A stretch of 64,000 nucleotides of DNA, from positions 61,497,898-61,561,897 of the forward strand of contig OX104123.1 of the NCBI GenBank assembly GCA_944474755.1, given 5' to 3'. The notes under the pieces were generated by a model. It was not told the origin of the DNA. It made no database searches and saw nothing but the letters and a program-made list of their open reading frames with translations. Positions 40,822-51,904 of the stretch are shown here, piece by piece. The stretch is from Limnoperna fortunei (lineage: Eukaryota > Mollusca > Bivalvia > Mytilida > Modiolidae). The stretch's first letter is position 1; each line of letters starts with the position of its first letter. The translations under genes and the position numbers were made by a program.

Positions 40822-41007
40822 TTCAACCTAACTATATGTCCCTGTGTAAGTCTGTCTATATAATGTTTAGTATGTATATATAAACTACAATTTTTTGTTT
40901 TATATATCTTAAAATTATATAAGATTTTAGATAATTTTTCATTATATCCCCCCCTCTAATAGATGTGTGTAGGTTTATTTGCTTGGTTAGGTTGCCCTTT
41001 TTCTAAA

Positions 41008-41580
41008 TTGATTGATTGTTGTTTAACGTCCAGCTAGCAATATTTCAGCTATATTCAGGACGTGAAAAGAATCATAATTTCATTATTAGAACTTCAAATC
41101 CTTAGGATTAAAACATGATCCCATACAATAATATGAGAGTATATACAGATAAAAAAGATAATTAAAACAATAAAATGTACGAAGCATAACAAATTCTCAG
41201 ACATATTAAATTTTACAATACAAATTAATTTCTTTTAAAAACTTTAAAATTGTGTCGCCTGCGACAGTTTTAAATAAATTAAAATATGAATCTACACTAT
41301 AGAAACGTCCCCGGATGTGTGCCACATCCACACAGTCCATTAAAACATGTTTAATGGTGTGTGGGGTGTTGCATGGCACACATTCGGGTCGTGGCTCGTT
41401 ATTTAAAATATAACCATGTGTCGTCCTGGTATGACCACGACACCTGGCTAAAACCACTTGGTCTCTACGACTTTTATATGATTTAAAATTACTTTGATGC
41501 AGATGTGGTTGGATCTCGTGAAGTTTATTGTGAACTTCCAGATCCCAACCACTCTGCCATGTATTAAAAATATATTTTAG
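41008..41580 (-). mobile_element. 5'-truncated LINE copy
   Basis: The 3' tail on the plus strand is TTGATTGATTGTTGTTTAAC then GTCCAGCTAGCAA. The copy covers the 3' UTR and the last part of ORF2 (RPECVPCNTPHTIKHVLMDC). It ends at TATTTTAG, directly next to the tail of another copy in the same orientation. Confidence 0.9.
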
Positions 41581-41586
41581 AATAAA

Positions 41587-42422
41587 TTGATTGATGGTTG
41601 TTTAACGTCCAGCAAGCAATATTTCAGCTATATTCAGGACGTGAAAGTAATAATAATTTGATTATATAACATTTTTCACAATTGTTCATCTCTCCCTTAG
41701 TTCTAAAACATTATCTCATACAATAATATGAGCATATATACAGATAAAAGGCAAGTAAAACAATAAAAATATAGATCACAAATTGCCGGAAAAATTAAAT
41801 TTTACTGTACAAATTAATTTCCTTTAAAAATTTTAAAATTGTGTCGCCTGCGACTGTTGTAAACAAACTACTGTACGTATTAACAGTATAAAAATGTTCC
41901 CGAATGTGGGCGACGTCCACACAGACATGCTTGATGGTGTATGGACTGTTGCATGGCACACATTCGGGTCGTGGCTCATTGTTCAATATATAACTATGTG
42001 TAGTCCTGGTATGCCCAAGACGGCATCTTGTTAAAACAACTTGGTCTCTGCGACCCCTAAAACTTTTAAAATTATGTGTGTGCAGTAGTGGCTGGATCTC
42101 ATGAAGTTTATTATGAACTAGGAGATCCCAACCACTCTGCCACAAACTGGAAATATATTTAAAAATCAACGGTTTAAAATCAGTAAAAGGAATATCACAG
42201 TTTATTACATTATTCTTCAGGGCATTCTTTGCCTCCTGATCCAAGACTGTGTTGCCATGGATTCCAACGTGACTTGGGATCCAGAAAAAACACCTCTTTT
42301 CCCACAGCTATTAGAGATTTGTAAATTTCAATAATTTTTAAAATATAATGGTTCTTAATTTTGAAATTTTGAATAGCAAGTAGACACGAGAGGGAATCTG
42401 AGCAGATAATAAATTTGCGAAA
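41587..42422 (-). mobile_element. 5'-truncated LINE copy
   Basis: It has the tail TTGATTGATGGTTGTTTAAC and covers the 3' UTR, the ORF2 C-terminus and part of RNase H (ICSDSLSCLLAIQNF), with a frameshift in the FFWIPSHVG region and a short deletion in the final Cys motif (TIKHVCVDV). It is head-to-tail with the copy at 41008-41580, only a few bases apart, so one probably inserted at or near the 5' end of the other. Confidence 0.9.
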
Positions 42423-42549
42423 CAAAATTTTTACTGATTAATGCCTTTAACCACTGAAGTGAAACATTTTACTCCGACTCTGTTACGTAACATCTATAGA
42501 TATATATAGACATTTGGAGATGGACCATTTCGAAAAACAATAGACGAGG

Positions 42550-43164
42550 ATGTTGAGCTCGATAGTAGTTTGGGGGTTTTTTTATTAGGTGTTTTGCTGA
42601 AGGTCGGGTCGTACTAGATTTGAAAACGTCTGAGGCTGAAGATGATCGAGACACGTATATAAGATTTAGATTGAATTGCAAATACCAAGGTCCAGGAATT
42701 TTTGAATTCTATGGGCCCAAGACCGTGAGAACGTTTTCGATCGATTATCAGAAGACGTGCATTTAAGGACCGATGTCGAGTGAGAAGAAATTATTGTTTT
42801 CACTGGGACTGAACAGACGTGTGGATATATTTCTGCCCCAATATCCGTGCAGATAACTAGCGGAGGAAACTTGTGTGTATGTATGTCCTTACATTTTTTT
42901 TTCTAATAGTTTTAAGAATTAAATGGTCAACAGTCAACTGCTTCATTGAAACGTCTAATAAGTAATCTGATTTGTTAGTTGGATAGATATTCTCAAATGG
43001 AATTATTAAAATAGTTCTAACAGAAAAAAGGATCATCTGTATTTAATATTTATTTTTTTTTATTTTAAACAGAAATGGTCTTCATCTACTGACTCTTCAA
43101 CGTGTCTGACTTCAACACGACAATATAGCACAACCAGACAGAGTGTTCAATCACCACAAAAGAG
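42550..43164 (+). pseudogene. Family A copy A4, ectodomain and stalk exons
   Basis: Exon 1 (42550-42876) starts MLSSIVV, loses frame in a G5T7 run, then reads GRVVLDLKTSEAEDDRDTYI, FRLNCKYQGPGIFEFYGPKT and, after another frameshift, EEIIVFTGTEQTCGYISAPI ending in LC before GTATGT. Length and landmarks match A1, including LDLK just after the leader. Exon 2 (43073-43164) is a Ser/Thr-rich stalk piece (KWSSSTDSSTCLTSTRQYST). The expected membrane exon was not found; transposase-like sequence follows instead. Two frameshifts make it a probable pseudogene, although both lie at runs where assembly error is possible. Confidence 0.55.
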
Positions 43165-43387
43165 GTAAATGTAAATATCGTACACATTTTAGTATATAAA
43201 ACCAAATATAAAAATAAATGATAAAATATACATTAAAACATGAGAAAATTAACGACAGTATTTTTTTTTTTGTTTTATTCCCTAACCAAATCTTAGCCAC
43301 TGCTATACATACTTAAATAAAAGACACATCCTTTATAGATTTGAATACATTAAGTCCTGATTATAAAGTATACTGTTTTGTTTCAGA

Positions 43388-44640
43388 ATGAGTGCCCGTC
43401 CAAAAAAGTGTAAAAACAACATTTGTATCACAGTTCCACAATTTGAAAACTGCCTTTGTAATCTTGATATATTTCATTCATATGTGTATTATTACTTTTT
43501 TCAGATTTGCCAAACTTTACACCTTGTTCATAAATGGTCTCACAGCCCATTATGAATAGAAGGTTACACAACCTTTATCTGCCAGTATTTTGTTGTCAGG
43601 CAACAATTATCAGAATATAGCTGATTGTGCCAGGTGTATTAAATTGCGAATGTGTGCAATTCAACATATCTATAAATCCAGAGAATATTTGGAACCCTGT
43701 ATTGACAAGTTTTGGACAGAGTCAAGAGATGAAGTTTTTCATCAGTATGTAGGCAAAGATATAGTTATTATAGGTAAGTTACATGTACAATCTGGACAAT
43801 AAATATTGAGATAATGAGAAAAATATAACAAGCAAAGGTGTACCAAATTAACAATCAAGAAGGTTAACCTGAAAAGACAAAGACAAATCAGTATACTTAA
43901 AACCCATGACAACAAACTAACCACAAAACAAAACAAAAAACACACACAACAACCAAACCGTAATCAGCAATGTAAAATCAAGTACAAATCATCTATTATG
44001 TTTGTACATGTTTACATGAAAATGAATTATAGCTTGAAAAGTACAATAGCTACATGTAGGCATATGATTTATGTATTTGGTATACAGACACTTGGGGTTA
44101 TGATAATTTTGTTATTGTAAATAAATGTTATTGACATTGTAAATAAAGATTTTTGAGAAATTTTAAAAACTAGAATATAGTCATTGGCCTTAGAGTGATG
44201 CCAAACTTAAACCCTGCAAAACTGTCCAATGCTCTACATTTTTACTAATACTATACATGTACTTATATATAGCTGCCATCTATAAATATATGCATAATGA
44301 GATATAAATTTGTTGCATTAGATTTACAAGCAGTTGTGTTGTTTTACTTTGTTGATACAGTGCATGTTCACATGTTGAATTAAATTAGGAGATGGACGCA
44401 TGGACATTCCCGGTCATTGTGCTCAATTCTGAACATACACATTTATGGAATACGAGACAAAAATGATTCTGTGTATTGTAACCATGGCTAAGAGAATGAC
44501 CGAAAAGAATAATTCTTTGTTGAAAAAAGCATGCTTTTTAAAAAAGATTACGAGAGCTGTTGAACAAAAGATTGAGAATTGTAGAGGTTGTTTCTGATGC
44601 CCATCCACAAATTGAATCATTAGTTAATTAGTTAAAATGC
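43388..44640 (+). pseudogene. Transposase-like (Kolobok-like?) pseudogene, copy 1
   Basis: An exon ending at 43773 encodes a KWSHSPL-like segment and, after a frameshift, SGNNYQNIADCARCIK and VFHQYVGKDIVIIG; a GTAAGT donor follows. The next exon starts at 44389 in matching phase with DGRMDIPGHCAQF, then a TGA, TYTFMEYETKM and, after frameshifts, VEVVSDAHPQIESLVN. The GDGRxDSPGH motif (first catalytic Asp) and the later VxDxHxQI motif (second Asp) recur in a family of THAP-associated DDE transposase-like proteins that I tentatively link to Kolobok. Copy 2 lies at 52129-56083. It is not functional as read. Confidence 0.5.
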
Positions 44641-45596
44641 ATTTCACTAAATGCACACAAAAGCATGTTTGTATTATATCATATTTGTCATAGCATCAAG
44701 TATTCAACAATAACTTACAATTGAATATCAATTCAAAATTCTTATTAAAATTAATAAAAACATACTGCTTATTTTTATTTATATTTTCATTTGTTAATAT
44801 TGTGAACATTTCATTCCATTTGTGTCTGTAGATCAATATTCTATAGATTGAATTCTTTTGAGTACAATTTTTGTGTATATGAACAATTTTTGTTTTGCGC
44901 ATTTAAGAATTTAAGTTGTGTGATTAATGTTTTTCTTCGATATGTATTAGTAATTTTTAAGTAATCATAAATTATGCCACAAAAAGAATTTGAAATGGGC
45001 AATATAATTAACAAATACCAGGTAGACTATTGTGAGTTTTGAGGTCTTGATTTTGCATTTGTAAAATCTGTCTTTCACCCCTTTTTAGTTATTTCAAATT
45101 TCTGCAATTATTTTATGCTATTCTTTCTTATTGTTATCACCTGTAATAATTATTACAGATGATAAGAATAATTAAAATAATTATTTTAAACAAAAATTAT
45201 TATTTTAATGCTATTCTTTCTTATTCTTATTATCTGTAATTATATGACATCTCCTTTTTCTTGTGGTTTTATTTCAATGTGAATAAATAGGTTATTTTTG
45301 TATAGATTATAGTTGAATGAATGTGTAGTAGTTTCTGGGAACAAACAGTTTGTGGAACATATGTACATGAAAATCTAAATATTGCATATTCATTATTTTA
45401 TGTGTATTACGAAAAGTAAATATGTAAATTAGGACAGTCAGTTTACTGAACCTTCTCCCCCTAATGAAATGTGGACTCGACCAAACATGTGACAATTCTA
45501 TTGTTTGGATGATTTTAGTTACCGGATGTTATAGTAAACTACCGAGCTAACATTTCATTTTCGCGCGGTTTAGTCGGAAGAACATAACACAACAAA
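44641..45596. other. No gene recognised
   Basis: AT-rich DNA with a palindromic run of ATTATTTTAATTATT-like words near 45150-45210. No coding signal was recognised. Confidence 0.5.
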
Positions 45597-45770
45597 ATGA
45601 AAAACTCTAGAAAGAGAAAATCGGACGAAGAAAGTATTGAAGGATATTTGGTGGACGTTACTTCGCCAACGCAGGGACTGTTGACATGTCAGGTGTGAAA
45701 GGAAAGATATATATAAATCATCATCTTCAAAGAAGCCAGACAAGTGAAAGAGCTTTATCAACCCGTTTGA
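45597..45770 (+). CDS. First exon of an OB-fold (RPA-like) protein gene, frameshifted
   Basis: An ATG follows a GC-rich TTTCGCGCGGTTTAG segment and opens MKNSRKRKSDEESIEGYLVD with VTSPTQ; after a one-base shift the frame reads GTVDMSGVKGKIYINHHLQR and reaches a GTAAGT donor at 45771. The basic N-terminus followed by (E/I)GY-x(3)-[VI]SP resembles the start of OB-fold ssDNA-binding proteins whose later exons I recognise at 56084-56226 and 56970-57325 on the same strand. The intron would span 10 kb because it holds the full-length LINE, inserted 29 bases past the donor, and the transposase-like copy 2. Linkage of this exon to those downstream is inferred. Confidence 0.4.
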
Positions 45771-45784
45771 GTAAGTAAACAGTC

Positions 45785-45799
45785 TTGCATGTACGTATA
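45785..45799 (+). repeat. Target site duplication of the full-length LINE, left copy
   Basis: TTGCATGTACGTATA, identical to 51905-51919. Confidence 0.95.
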
Positions 45800-46022
45800 T
45801 TGATTGATTATTTGTTGTTTAACGTCCAGCAAGCAATATTTCAGCTATATTCAGGACGTGAAAATTATAATTTTTAAGTTGTTAGTATTTTAAATTAGTA
45901 GTACGTCATGCCTCCCTTTTATACTAAAACTTGATCTCATACAATAATATGAGAATATATATACAGATAAAAATGGTAGTTAAAACAATAAAAAGTATCA
46001 ATCTTCACAATTAATAGTGAAA

Positions 46023-49000
46023 TTAAATTTTGCTATATAAATTAATTTCTTTCAAGAACTTTAAAATTGTGTCGCCTGCGACAGTTTTAAATAAGTTAAA
46101 AAACGTATCTACAGAATAGAAACGTTCCCGAATGTGGGCCACGTCCACACAGTCCATCAAGACATGCTTGATGGTGTATGGACTGTTGCATGGCACACAT
46201 TCGGGTCGTGGCTCATTATTTAAAATATAACTATGTGTCGTCCTGGTATGACCAAGACGACACCGTGTTAAAACAACTTGGTCTCTGCGACCTCTAAAAC
46301 TTTTAAAATTACTTGTGTGCAGTAGTGGCTGGATCTCATGAAGTTTATTATGAACTTGTAGATCCCAACCACTCTGCCACAAACTAGAAATATATTTAAA
46401 AATTATTAGTTTAAAATCAGTAAAAGGAATATCACAGTTTATAATATTATTCTTAAGGGCATTCTTTGCCTCCTGATCCACGACTGTGTTCCCTTGGATT
46501 CCAACGTGACTTGGGATCCAGAAAAACACAACCTCTTTTCCCACAGCTTTTAGAGATTTGTAAATTTCAATTATTTTTAAAATATAATGGTTTTTAATTT
46601 TGAAATTTTGAATAGCAAGTAGACACGAGAGGGAATCTGAGCAGATAATAAATTTGCACTCGTCTGACGAAGCAACTATTTTCATGGCAAGAAGAATAGC
46701 TTGCGCCTCAGCAGTAAATACGGATGAGGCAGACGGGAGACGACGAGTTTCAACACGCTCTCCGAAGACAGCGGCTGAGGCAACTTTATCGTCGTCTTTT
46801 GACCCGTCTGTATAAATAGTACTATAGTCAGGGTAACAAGATTTTATTTCTGCAAAATGCTGTTGTATTATTAGAGGGTTTGTGTCTGACTTTTTATGTT
46901 TTCGTAAATCATAAATAAATACCGGTTTGGGGTTTAACCACGGGGGATTATGCGGAACTTCGATTGCAGCAATTTCATCTAAATTTATACAAGAATTTTC
47001 CAAATGAGATTTAATTCGGAGGCCAAAAGGTTGAATTTTGTTTGGATGTTTTTCGAAAATGTTTTGATAAAGAGGTTTGAAAACACAGTCGTGGGCCGGG
47101 TTGCCAGGATATGCCTTTAATTTGGTTGCATATTGCAAAGCGAGCTTTATTCTTCTTTGATACAAAGAAGGCTCGTTTGCTTCTACATACAAACTATTTA
47201 CAGGTGTGGTTCTAAATGCTCCAAGGCATAGTCGCAATCCTTGATGGTGTATAGTATCAAGGATTTTGACGTATGACTTGCGAGCAGAACCATAAATAAA
47301 ACAACCGTAATCCAATTTCGATCGAACCAGCGATCTATATAGATTGAGTAAAACATCGCATTCAGCACCCCAGTCGGTGCTGGATACGACTTTTAAAATA
47401 TCTAATGCTTTAAGGCATTTATTTTTTAACATTTTGATATGGGGAAGAAAGGTTAGCCTTGAATCAAAAATGAGACAAAGAAAAGTGGTTTCTTTTACAA
47501 TTTTGATAGGATTATTATATAATTTTAATTCAGGATCAGGATGCATCTTACGTCTATTACAAAAATGCATCCCAACAGTTTTTGCAGTGGAGAATTTAAA
47601 ACCATTCTCCATTGCCCATTTCTCTATTCGATTTAAACACAACTGCAGCTGACGTTCGATATTATTCATATTTTTCCCTCGGTAACATATGAGGAAGTCG
47701 TCAACATATAGAGAACCATCAATATTATCTTTTAAAACTTGAGCAAGGCTATTAATTTTAATACTAAATAAAGTGACAGAAAGGATGCTGCCCTGAGGAA
47801 CACCCATTTCCTGTATAAAAGGGTCAGATAACGTAGAATTGACCCTAACTTTAAATTCTCTGTCAGATAAAAAGTTTGAGATAAAGGTAGGAAGTCTACC
47901 TTTCAACCCCATATCAAAAAGATCTTTTAAAATACCATATTTCCATGTTGTGTCATACGCTTTTTCTAAATCGAAAAAGATGGACACAACATGTTCATTT
48001 TTGGCAAATGCGTTTCGAATATATGTTTCGAAACGCACCAGATGATCAATAGTACTACGACCTTGTCTGAATCCACACTGGATATTCGAGATTAGGTTGT
48101 TCGATTCTAAAAACCAGACAAGGCGATCGTTGATCATCCTTTCCATGGTTTTACAAAGACAGCTTGTGAGGGCTATAGGCCGATAGTTGGACGCTTCCGA
48201 GTGATCTTTTCCTGGTTTTGGAATAGGCACAACAGTGGCCATTTTCCAAATAGATGGTAAGTCACCCGTTTCCCAAATGTTGTTAAGAAGATTCAGAAGA
48301 CATTGGAGAGAAGATTGTGGCAGATGTTTGAGAAGTTGATAATGGATGTCATCTGGACCACATGCTGTATCGTGAGATTTGTTCAATGAACTTTTTAGCT
48401 CTTCCAAAGAAAAAGGTTTATTATAATCTTCTAAATTTTTTGACTGGAAATTAAGCTTTGATTTTTCTTTTTGAATTTTGATCCGCTGAAATGTGGGATG
48501 ATAATTTTCAGCAGAAGAGTGTGTTGCAAATGTTTCGGCCAGTTTATTTGATATGTCTGACTCTGATGTTAACAAGTCTTGTCCATCCTTTAAATGATGG
48601 ACATTTGCTTTACAGTTTTTACCTTTAATTTTACGAATCATGTTCCAAATTTTATTCATGGGGGTATGGTTATTCAGTTTAGAAACAAAGTTACGCCAAG
48701 AAGTGCGTCGTCTTTGTTTCGTTACCCTGCGAGCTTTCGCTCGAAAAATTCGGAAATGGTTAAGATTATTTTGAGTTGGGTGTTTATTAAAGCGTCGTTC
48801 GGCTTTTTTCCGGTCTTTAATAGCGTCCTCACAGCTGTCATCGAACCATGGTTTACTAGGATGTTTTGGATTTGTCGAGGTCTTAGGAATTGTTTCATCA
48901 GCAATTGAAATAAGTGTTTCATTGAATTTTAAAATTGGATCAGAAACAGCTTCAAAAGCATACGAGTTAAGTCGCTCTATACAGAGTTGTTCAAATAGAG

Positions 49001-49703
49001 GCCAATTGGCCTTGCCAAATTTATACCGAGCGACTCGTTCTGCGTTTGACGAGTGTAAAGATTCCAAGATAATGGGAAAGTGATCACTGCCACAGAGATC
49101 GTCATGGACTTTCCATGAGAAATCGGGCAAAAGAGAAGGATCTGCTATCGTTAGATCAATAGCCGAGTATGATCCATTCCCAGGATGTAAATATGTATTA
49201 GTTCCATCATTAAAAATGCACAGATCTTCCTGATTCATTAAGCTTTCAATAATTTTACCTTTATCGTTGATTGTGTTACTGCCCCATAAAGGGTTGTGTC
49301 CGTTGAAGTCCCCAAGTAATATATAAGGGGCCGGAAGCTGATCAGTAAGATGTTTCAACTGATTTAAATTTAATGAAGAATTTGGAGGGATATACACAGA
49401 GCATAAAGTAATTGTTTTGTCTAAAGAAATTCTAACAGCAACCGCCTGAAGATCAGTGTTGAGATCTACAGGGCTATGTAGAACTTGGTCTTTTACAAGA
49501 ATGGTAGAACCGCCAGCAGCTCTATCATTCTCGTCTACATATGTGCTGTATATAGAGTAGTTTTTTAAAGATATATTATCACTTCGTTTTAGGTGGGACT
49601 CTTGGAGGCAAAATGCAACAGGAAGAAAGGCTTGAACTAATAATGTAATTTCCAGAAAATTAATCTTAAGACCTCGACAATTCCATTGTATTATTGTACC
49701 CAT
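46023..49703 (-). CDS. LINE ORF2: endonuclease, reverse transcriptase, RNase H
   Basis: The 1,226-residue protein is complete. The AP endonuclease occupies about residues 1-225 (WNCRGLK; E35 in LQESH; GDFNGHN at 131-137; SDHFPI at 206-211). The reverse transcriptase covers about 450-760 (FFDLEKAYDT at 576-585, MGVPQGSIL at 633-641, YVDD at 666-669). RNase H covers about 960-1085 with D965 (YTDGS), E999 (TAEAQ), D1023 (CSDSLS) and D1076 (VVDQEAKNA) all present. A C-x(2)-C-x(7)-H-x(4)-C motif lies at 1169-1185. It nicks target DNA and reverse-transcribes the element RNA. The ATG overlaps the ORF1 stop, so translation probably relies on reinitiation. Confidence 0.95.
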   Translation of the reverse strand: MGTIIQWNCRGLKINFLEITLLVQAFLPVAFCLQESHLKRSDNISLKNYSIYSTYVDENDRAAGGSTILVKDQVLHSPVDLNTDLQAVAVRISLDKTITLCSVYIPPNSSLNLNQLKHLTDQLPAPYILLGDFNGHNPLWGSNTINDKGKIIESLMNQEDLCIFNDGTNTYLHPGNGSYSAIDLTIADPSLLPDFSWKVHDDLCGSDHFPIILESLHSSNAERVARYKFGKANWPLFEQLCIERLNSYAFEAVSDPILKFNETLISIADETIPKTSTNPKHPSKPWFDDSCEDAIKDRKKAERRFNKHPTQNNLNHFRIFRAKARRVTKQRRRTSWRNFVSKLNNHTPMNKIWNMIRKIKGKNCKANVHHLKDGQDLLTSESDISNKLAETFATHSSAENYHPTFQRIKIQKEKSKLNFQSKNLEDYNKPFSLEELKSSLNKSHDTACGPDDIHYQLLKHLPQSSLQCLLNLLNNIWETGDLPSIWKMATVVPIPKPGKDHSEASNYRPIALTSCLCKTMERMINDRLVWFLESNNLISNIQCGFRQGRSTIDHLVRFETYIRNAFAKNEHVVSIFFDLEKAYDTTWKYGILKDLFDMGLKGRLPTFISNFLSDREFKVRVNSTLSDPFIQEMGVPQGSILSVTLFSIKINSLAQVLKDNIDGSLYVDDFLICYRGKNMNNIERQLQLCLNRIEKWAMENGFKFSTAKTVGMHFCNRRKMHPDPELKLYNNPIKIVKETTFLCLIFDSRLTFLPHIKMLKNKCLKALDILKVVSSTDWGAECDVLLNLYRSLVRSKLDYGCFIYGSARKSYVKILDTIHHQGLRLCLGAFRTTPVNSLYVEANEPSLYQRRIKLALQYATKLKAYPGNPAHDCVFKPLYQNIFEKHPNKIQPFGLRIKSHLENSCINLDEIAAIEVPHNPPWLNPKPVFIYDLRKHKKSDTNPLIIQQHFAEIKSCYPDYSTIYTDGSKDDDKVASAAVFGERVETRRLPSASSVFTAEAQAILLAMKIVASSDECKFIICSDSLSCLLAIQNFKIKNHYILKIIEIYKSLKAVGKEVVFFWIPSHVGIQGNTVVDQEAKNALKNNIINCDIPFTDFKLIIFKYISSLWQSGWDLQVHNKLHEIQPLLHTSNFKSFRGRRDQVVLTRCRLGHTRTTHSYILNNEPRPECVPCNSPYTIKHVLMDCVDVAHIRERFYSVDTFFNLFKTVAGDTILKFLKEINLYSKI

Positions 49704-51016
49704 TATGGTTTGCGAATAGGGGAATAGTTGACAGATTTTTTGGGGCTATTCCGCCGGTTTCTGCTGGGGGATCTACCTTTAGATCCAGTATCTGGGGGTA
49801 GTGTATCCATGGGGTCGCCCCAGATAGTGGTGTCTAGATGATCTAGACTTCCAAATCTGTTGTGGACCTTAATGGGATCCCGCAGCAGTTTAGGAGTACG
49901 ATCTCCTTTTTGATTTGGGTTTTTATTTGAATTTGAAGAATTTGAATTGGAAATAGTATTTTTTGAATTTTTTTTGGGGCTGCTTGAAGGATTAGCTGAT
50001 GATGAAGATGGTGCTGAAGATGTAGCAGTTTGAGAAGATGAAGATTTTCGTGAAGATTGAATGATTTTGTCTGTTGTTTTTACTGGTAATTTTGAAGGTT
50101 CCTGTTTGTCAATGGGCCAGGTGATGATGGTCTGCGTTTCAACAGAAGTGAGAACGCGTTTGGTCACACTGGCGTATGATGTGGCAGAAGATGATGGATT
50201 ACTCGCCGAACTGTACTGACGACGAGCCTCAGGGTAGCTGATGTTTTTTTCGATTTTTAATTTTTGAATGTCCTTTTCTTTTCTAAAGTGTTGACAGTCT
50301 TTTGAGGAGGACATGTGGGCTTCACCACAGTTAGCACATTTTGGAGTTTTAGTGCAGGTAAAGCCCTCATGCCCTGGCTCTGCACATTTAAAACATATGA
50401 GTGATCCCCTACACTGTCCTTTTCCATGTCCGAATTTCTGACATTTAAAGCAGCGCACAGGGTTGGGAATGTATGCGCTGACTTTAATGTTTTGGAGACC
50501 GATTTTGATAGATTGGGGGACAGTTGGGGTGTTGAAATTCAGAAGGAAGGTGTTTAGTTTAACCTGAACACCTTGTCTGTTGGCAATAAATCTTTTAACT
50601 TTTGTAATTCCCTGAGGTTGCAATTCCGTGCAAATTTCCTCGTCAGTAAATTCGGCGAGATCATCGTCACGATAATGAATGATTCCTTGACTTGAGTTTA
50701 ATGTCCTATGGGGGGAGGCCGAAATTTCTAAATCTATAATTTTGGTTAATTTAAGTAAGTTCAAGGATTGGTGTTTTTTGTTGCATTCAATGAGAAGACC
50801 ACCAGATTTCATCTTGGTGACGTTCTTGACATCTCCTGCACAACCTTTTATCACTTTTTCAATAACAAATGGAGAAACTTTAGTGATTGGTTTACCGGGA
50901 TCTTTGCTGGATAATACAATAAATCTTGACCAGAAGTCTTCCTCAACCATCTCTTCAAGCGATAAGTCATTTTTTCTTTTTTTTGGACCATTTTTTATTT
51001 GTGTTTGGGTAGCCAT
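49703..51016 (-). CDS. LINE ORF1: zinc-knuckle RNA-binding protein
   Basis: From the ATG at 51016 (MATQTQIKNGPKKRKNDLSL) the protein has 437 residues. The frame stays open 28 codons upstream to 51100, but the downstream ATG follows the 5' UTR better and begins with a basic tract. The N-terminal half may hold an RRM-like fold. Three knuckles follow at about 189-202 (CFKCQKFGHGKGQC), 208-221 (CFKCAEPGHEGFTC) and 227-241 (CANCGEAHMSSSKDC). A Ser/Asn-rich region leads to a basic end (RSPSRNRRNSPKK). It should coat the element RNA in the retrotransposition particle. The stop overlaps the ORF2 start. Confidence 0.93.
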   Translation of the reverse strand: MATQTQIKNGPKKRKNDLSLEEMVEEDFWSRFIVLSSKDPGKPITKVSPFVIEKVIKGCAGDVKNVTKMKSGGLLIECNKKHQSLNLLKLTKIIDLEISASPHRTLNSSQGIIHYRDDDLAEFTDEEICTELQPQGITKVKRFIANRQGVQVKLNTFLLNFNTPTVPQSIKIGLQNIKVSAYIPNPVRCFKCQKFGHGKGQCRGSLICFKCAEPGHEGFTCTKTPKCANCGEAHMSSSKDCQHFRKEKDIQKLKIEKNISYPEARRQYSSASNPSSSATSYASVTKRVLTSVETQTIITWPIDKQEPSKLPVKTTDKIIQSSRKSSSSQTATSSAPSSSSANPSSSPKKNSKNTISNSNSSNSNKNPNQKGDRTPKLLRDPIKVHNRFGSLDHLDTTIWGDPMDTLPPDTGSKGRSPSRNRRNSPKKSVNYSPIRKP

Positions 51017-51904
51017 GATGAGAAAAATGCGGTTCACCACCCTTGTCACCCACCCTCCACGGAGTGCCAACAGGGGCGATGCTTGGTCTCTGCGGATCAC
51101 CAGCAGAAAGCATCGGGTGTTCCAAGGGTGGTATACTCAAATAGATGAATTTCTTAATGAACGCAAGCTTCGTGCCAGAGTTACCTGGCGAAACAACCGT
51201 TCGAAACTCTATCTACTCGATTGACCCATGAGCCACCGCCTTCTTAACAGCTTGTAACTGAACAACTTTGGAAGTGAAATTCACAAGATATGAAGTGAAA
51301 AGAAAAAATAAGACAAGCTTGTTAAGGGCTCGGCATGACCAGCCGATTGACCGAACCGGGTCCATCCGGTCTCCCGTCTAGTTGAAGTCAGGGCCAAAGT
51401 GGTGTATTGAAAATCGAAACCCGCTGACCCGCACTAATGGATGCAGCAGAGAGTGATCTCTCAACCACCAGGATCCCTTCCTCCACCGACACGGGTTGCA
51501 ACACACGGCAAACATGTCGCCTCTATAAAGCTGAGGAAGCTTTGCCCTTCAGCCACCGCCTTCTTTGTAAATCCTTAAAGGAAGCTGTCTATCAACTGGT
51601 TAATACATTTCATGGAATAGTTTGAAAAGAAATTAATGTAATAGAAAAGCTAAAATGAGAAGGATTCACAAAGGGCAAGACGTGACATGCCGATTCATCG
51701 AAGTCAGGGCTAACTCGATTTCCCGTCTAGAAAAAGTAAGGGTTTCAGTAAGGTATCGGGACCGTTTACCCGGCCTACTCAAATCCCGTCCTGTAATCGA
51801 CACGGGTCGCAACACACGGCAAGTGTTGCCTCTGTTAGCAGACTCTTACTGCAGGCTGAGGAAGCCGTGGGCCTATTCTCCTGTGCCCCGGGTCCCACAC
51901 GGGG
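51017..51904 (-). promoter_or_regulatory. LINE 5' UTR with related sub-repeats
   Basis: Two related sub-units of roughly 300 bases share TTGCCGTGTGTTGC(A/G)ACCCGTG and a CTGACTTC(A/G)A segment ahead of a motif close to GTCATGCCGAG or GGCATGTCACG. The extreme 5' end, reading CCCCGTGTGGGACCCGGGGC from 51904, resembles the head of the SINE-like family. It probably contains the internal promoter. A second copy of most of this UTR lies at 53565-54193 on the opposite strand. Confidence 0.75.

Larger units (their letters stand above)
45800..51904 (-). mobile_element. Full-length LINE (I/Nimb-like, two ORFs, RNase H)
   Basis: The element spans about 6.1 kb between perfect 15-base target duplications. 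From its 5' end (51904) it has a roughly 890-base 5' UTR, ORF1, ORF2 overlapping as TAATG, a roughly 220-base 3' UTR and a tail GCTTGCTGGACGTTAAACAA plus ATTG-type repeats. Both ORFs are uninterrupted. The combination of a zinc-knuckle ORF1, APE-type endonuclease, RT and RNase H is typical of the I superfamily; Nimb elements of molluscs fit best, but that is inference. It is the youngest-looking of at least ten copies in the window and may be competent. It lies just inside an intron, antisense to the host gene. Confidence 0.95.

Noticed and set aside
45150..45215. Palindromic ATTATT/AATAAT stretch as a terminator or hairpin RNA
   Set aside because: Low-complexity AT sequence; self-complementarity is expected by composition.
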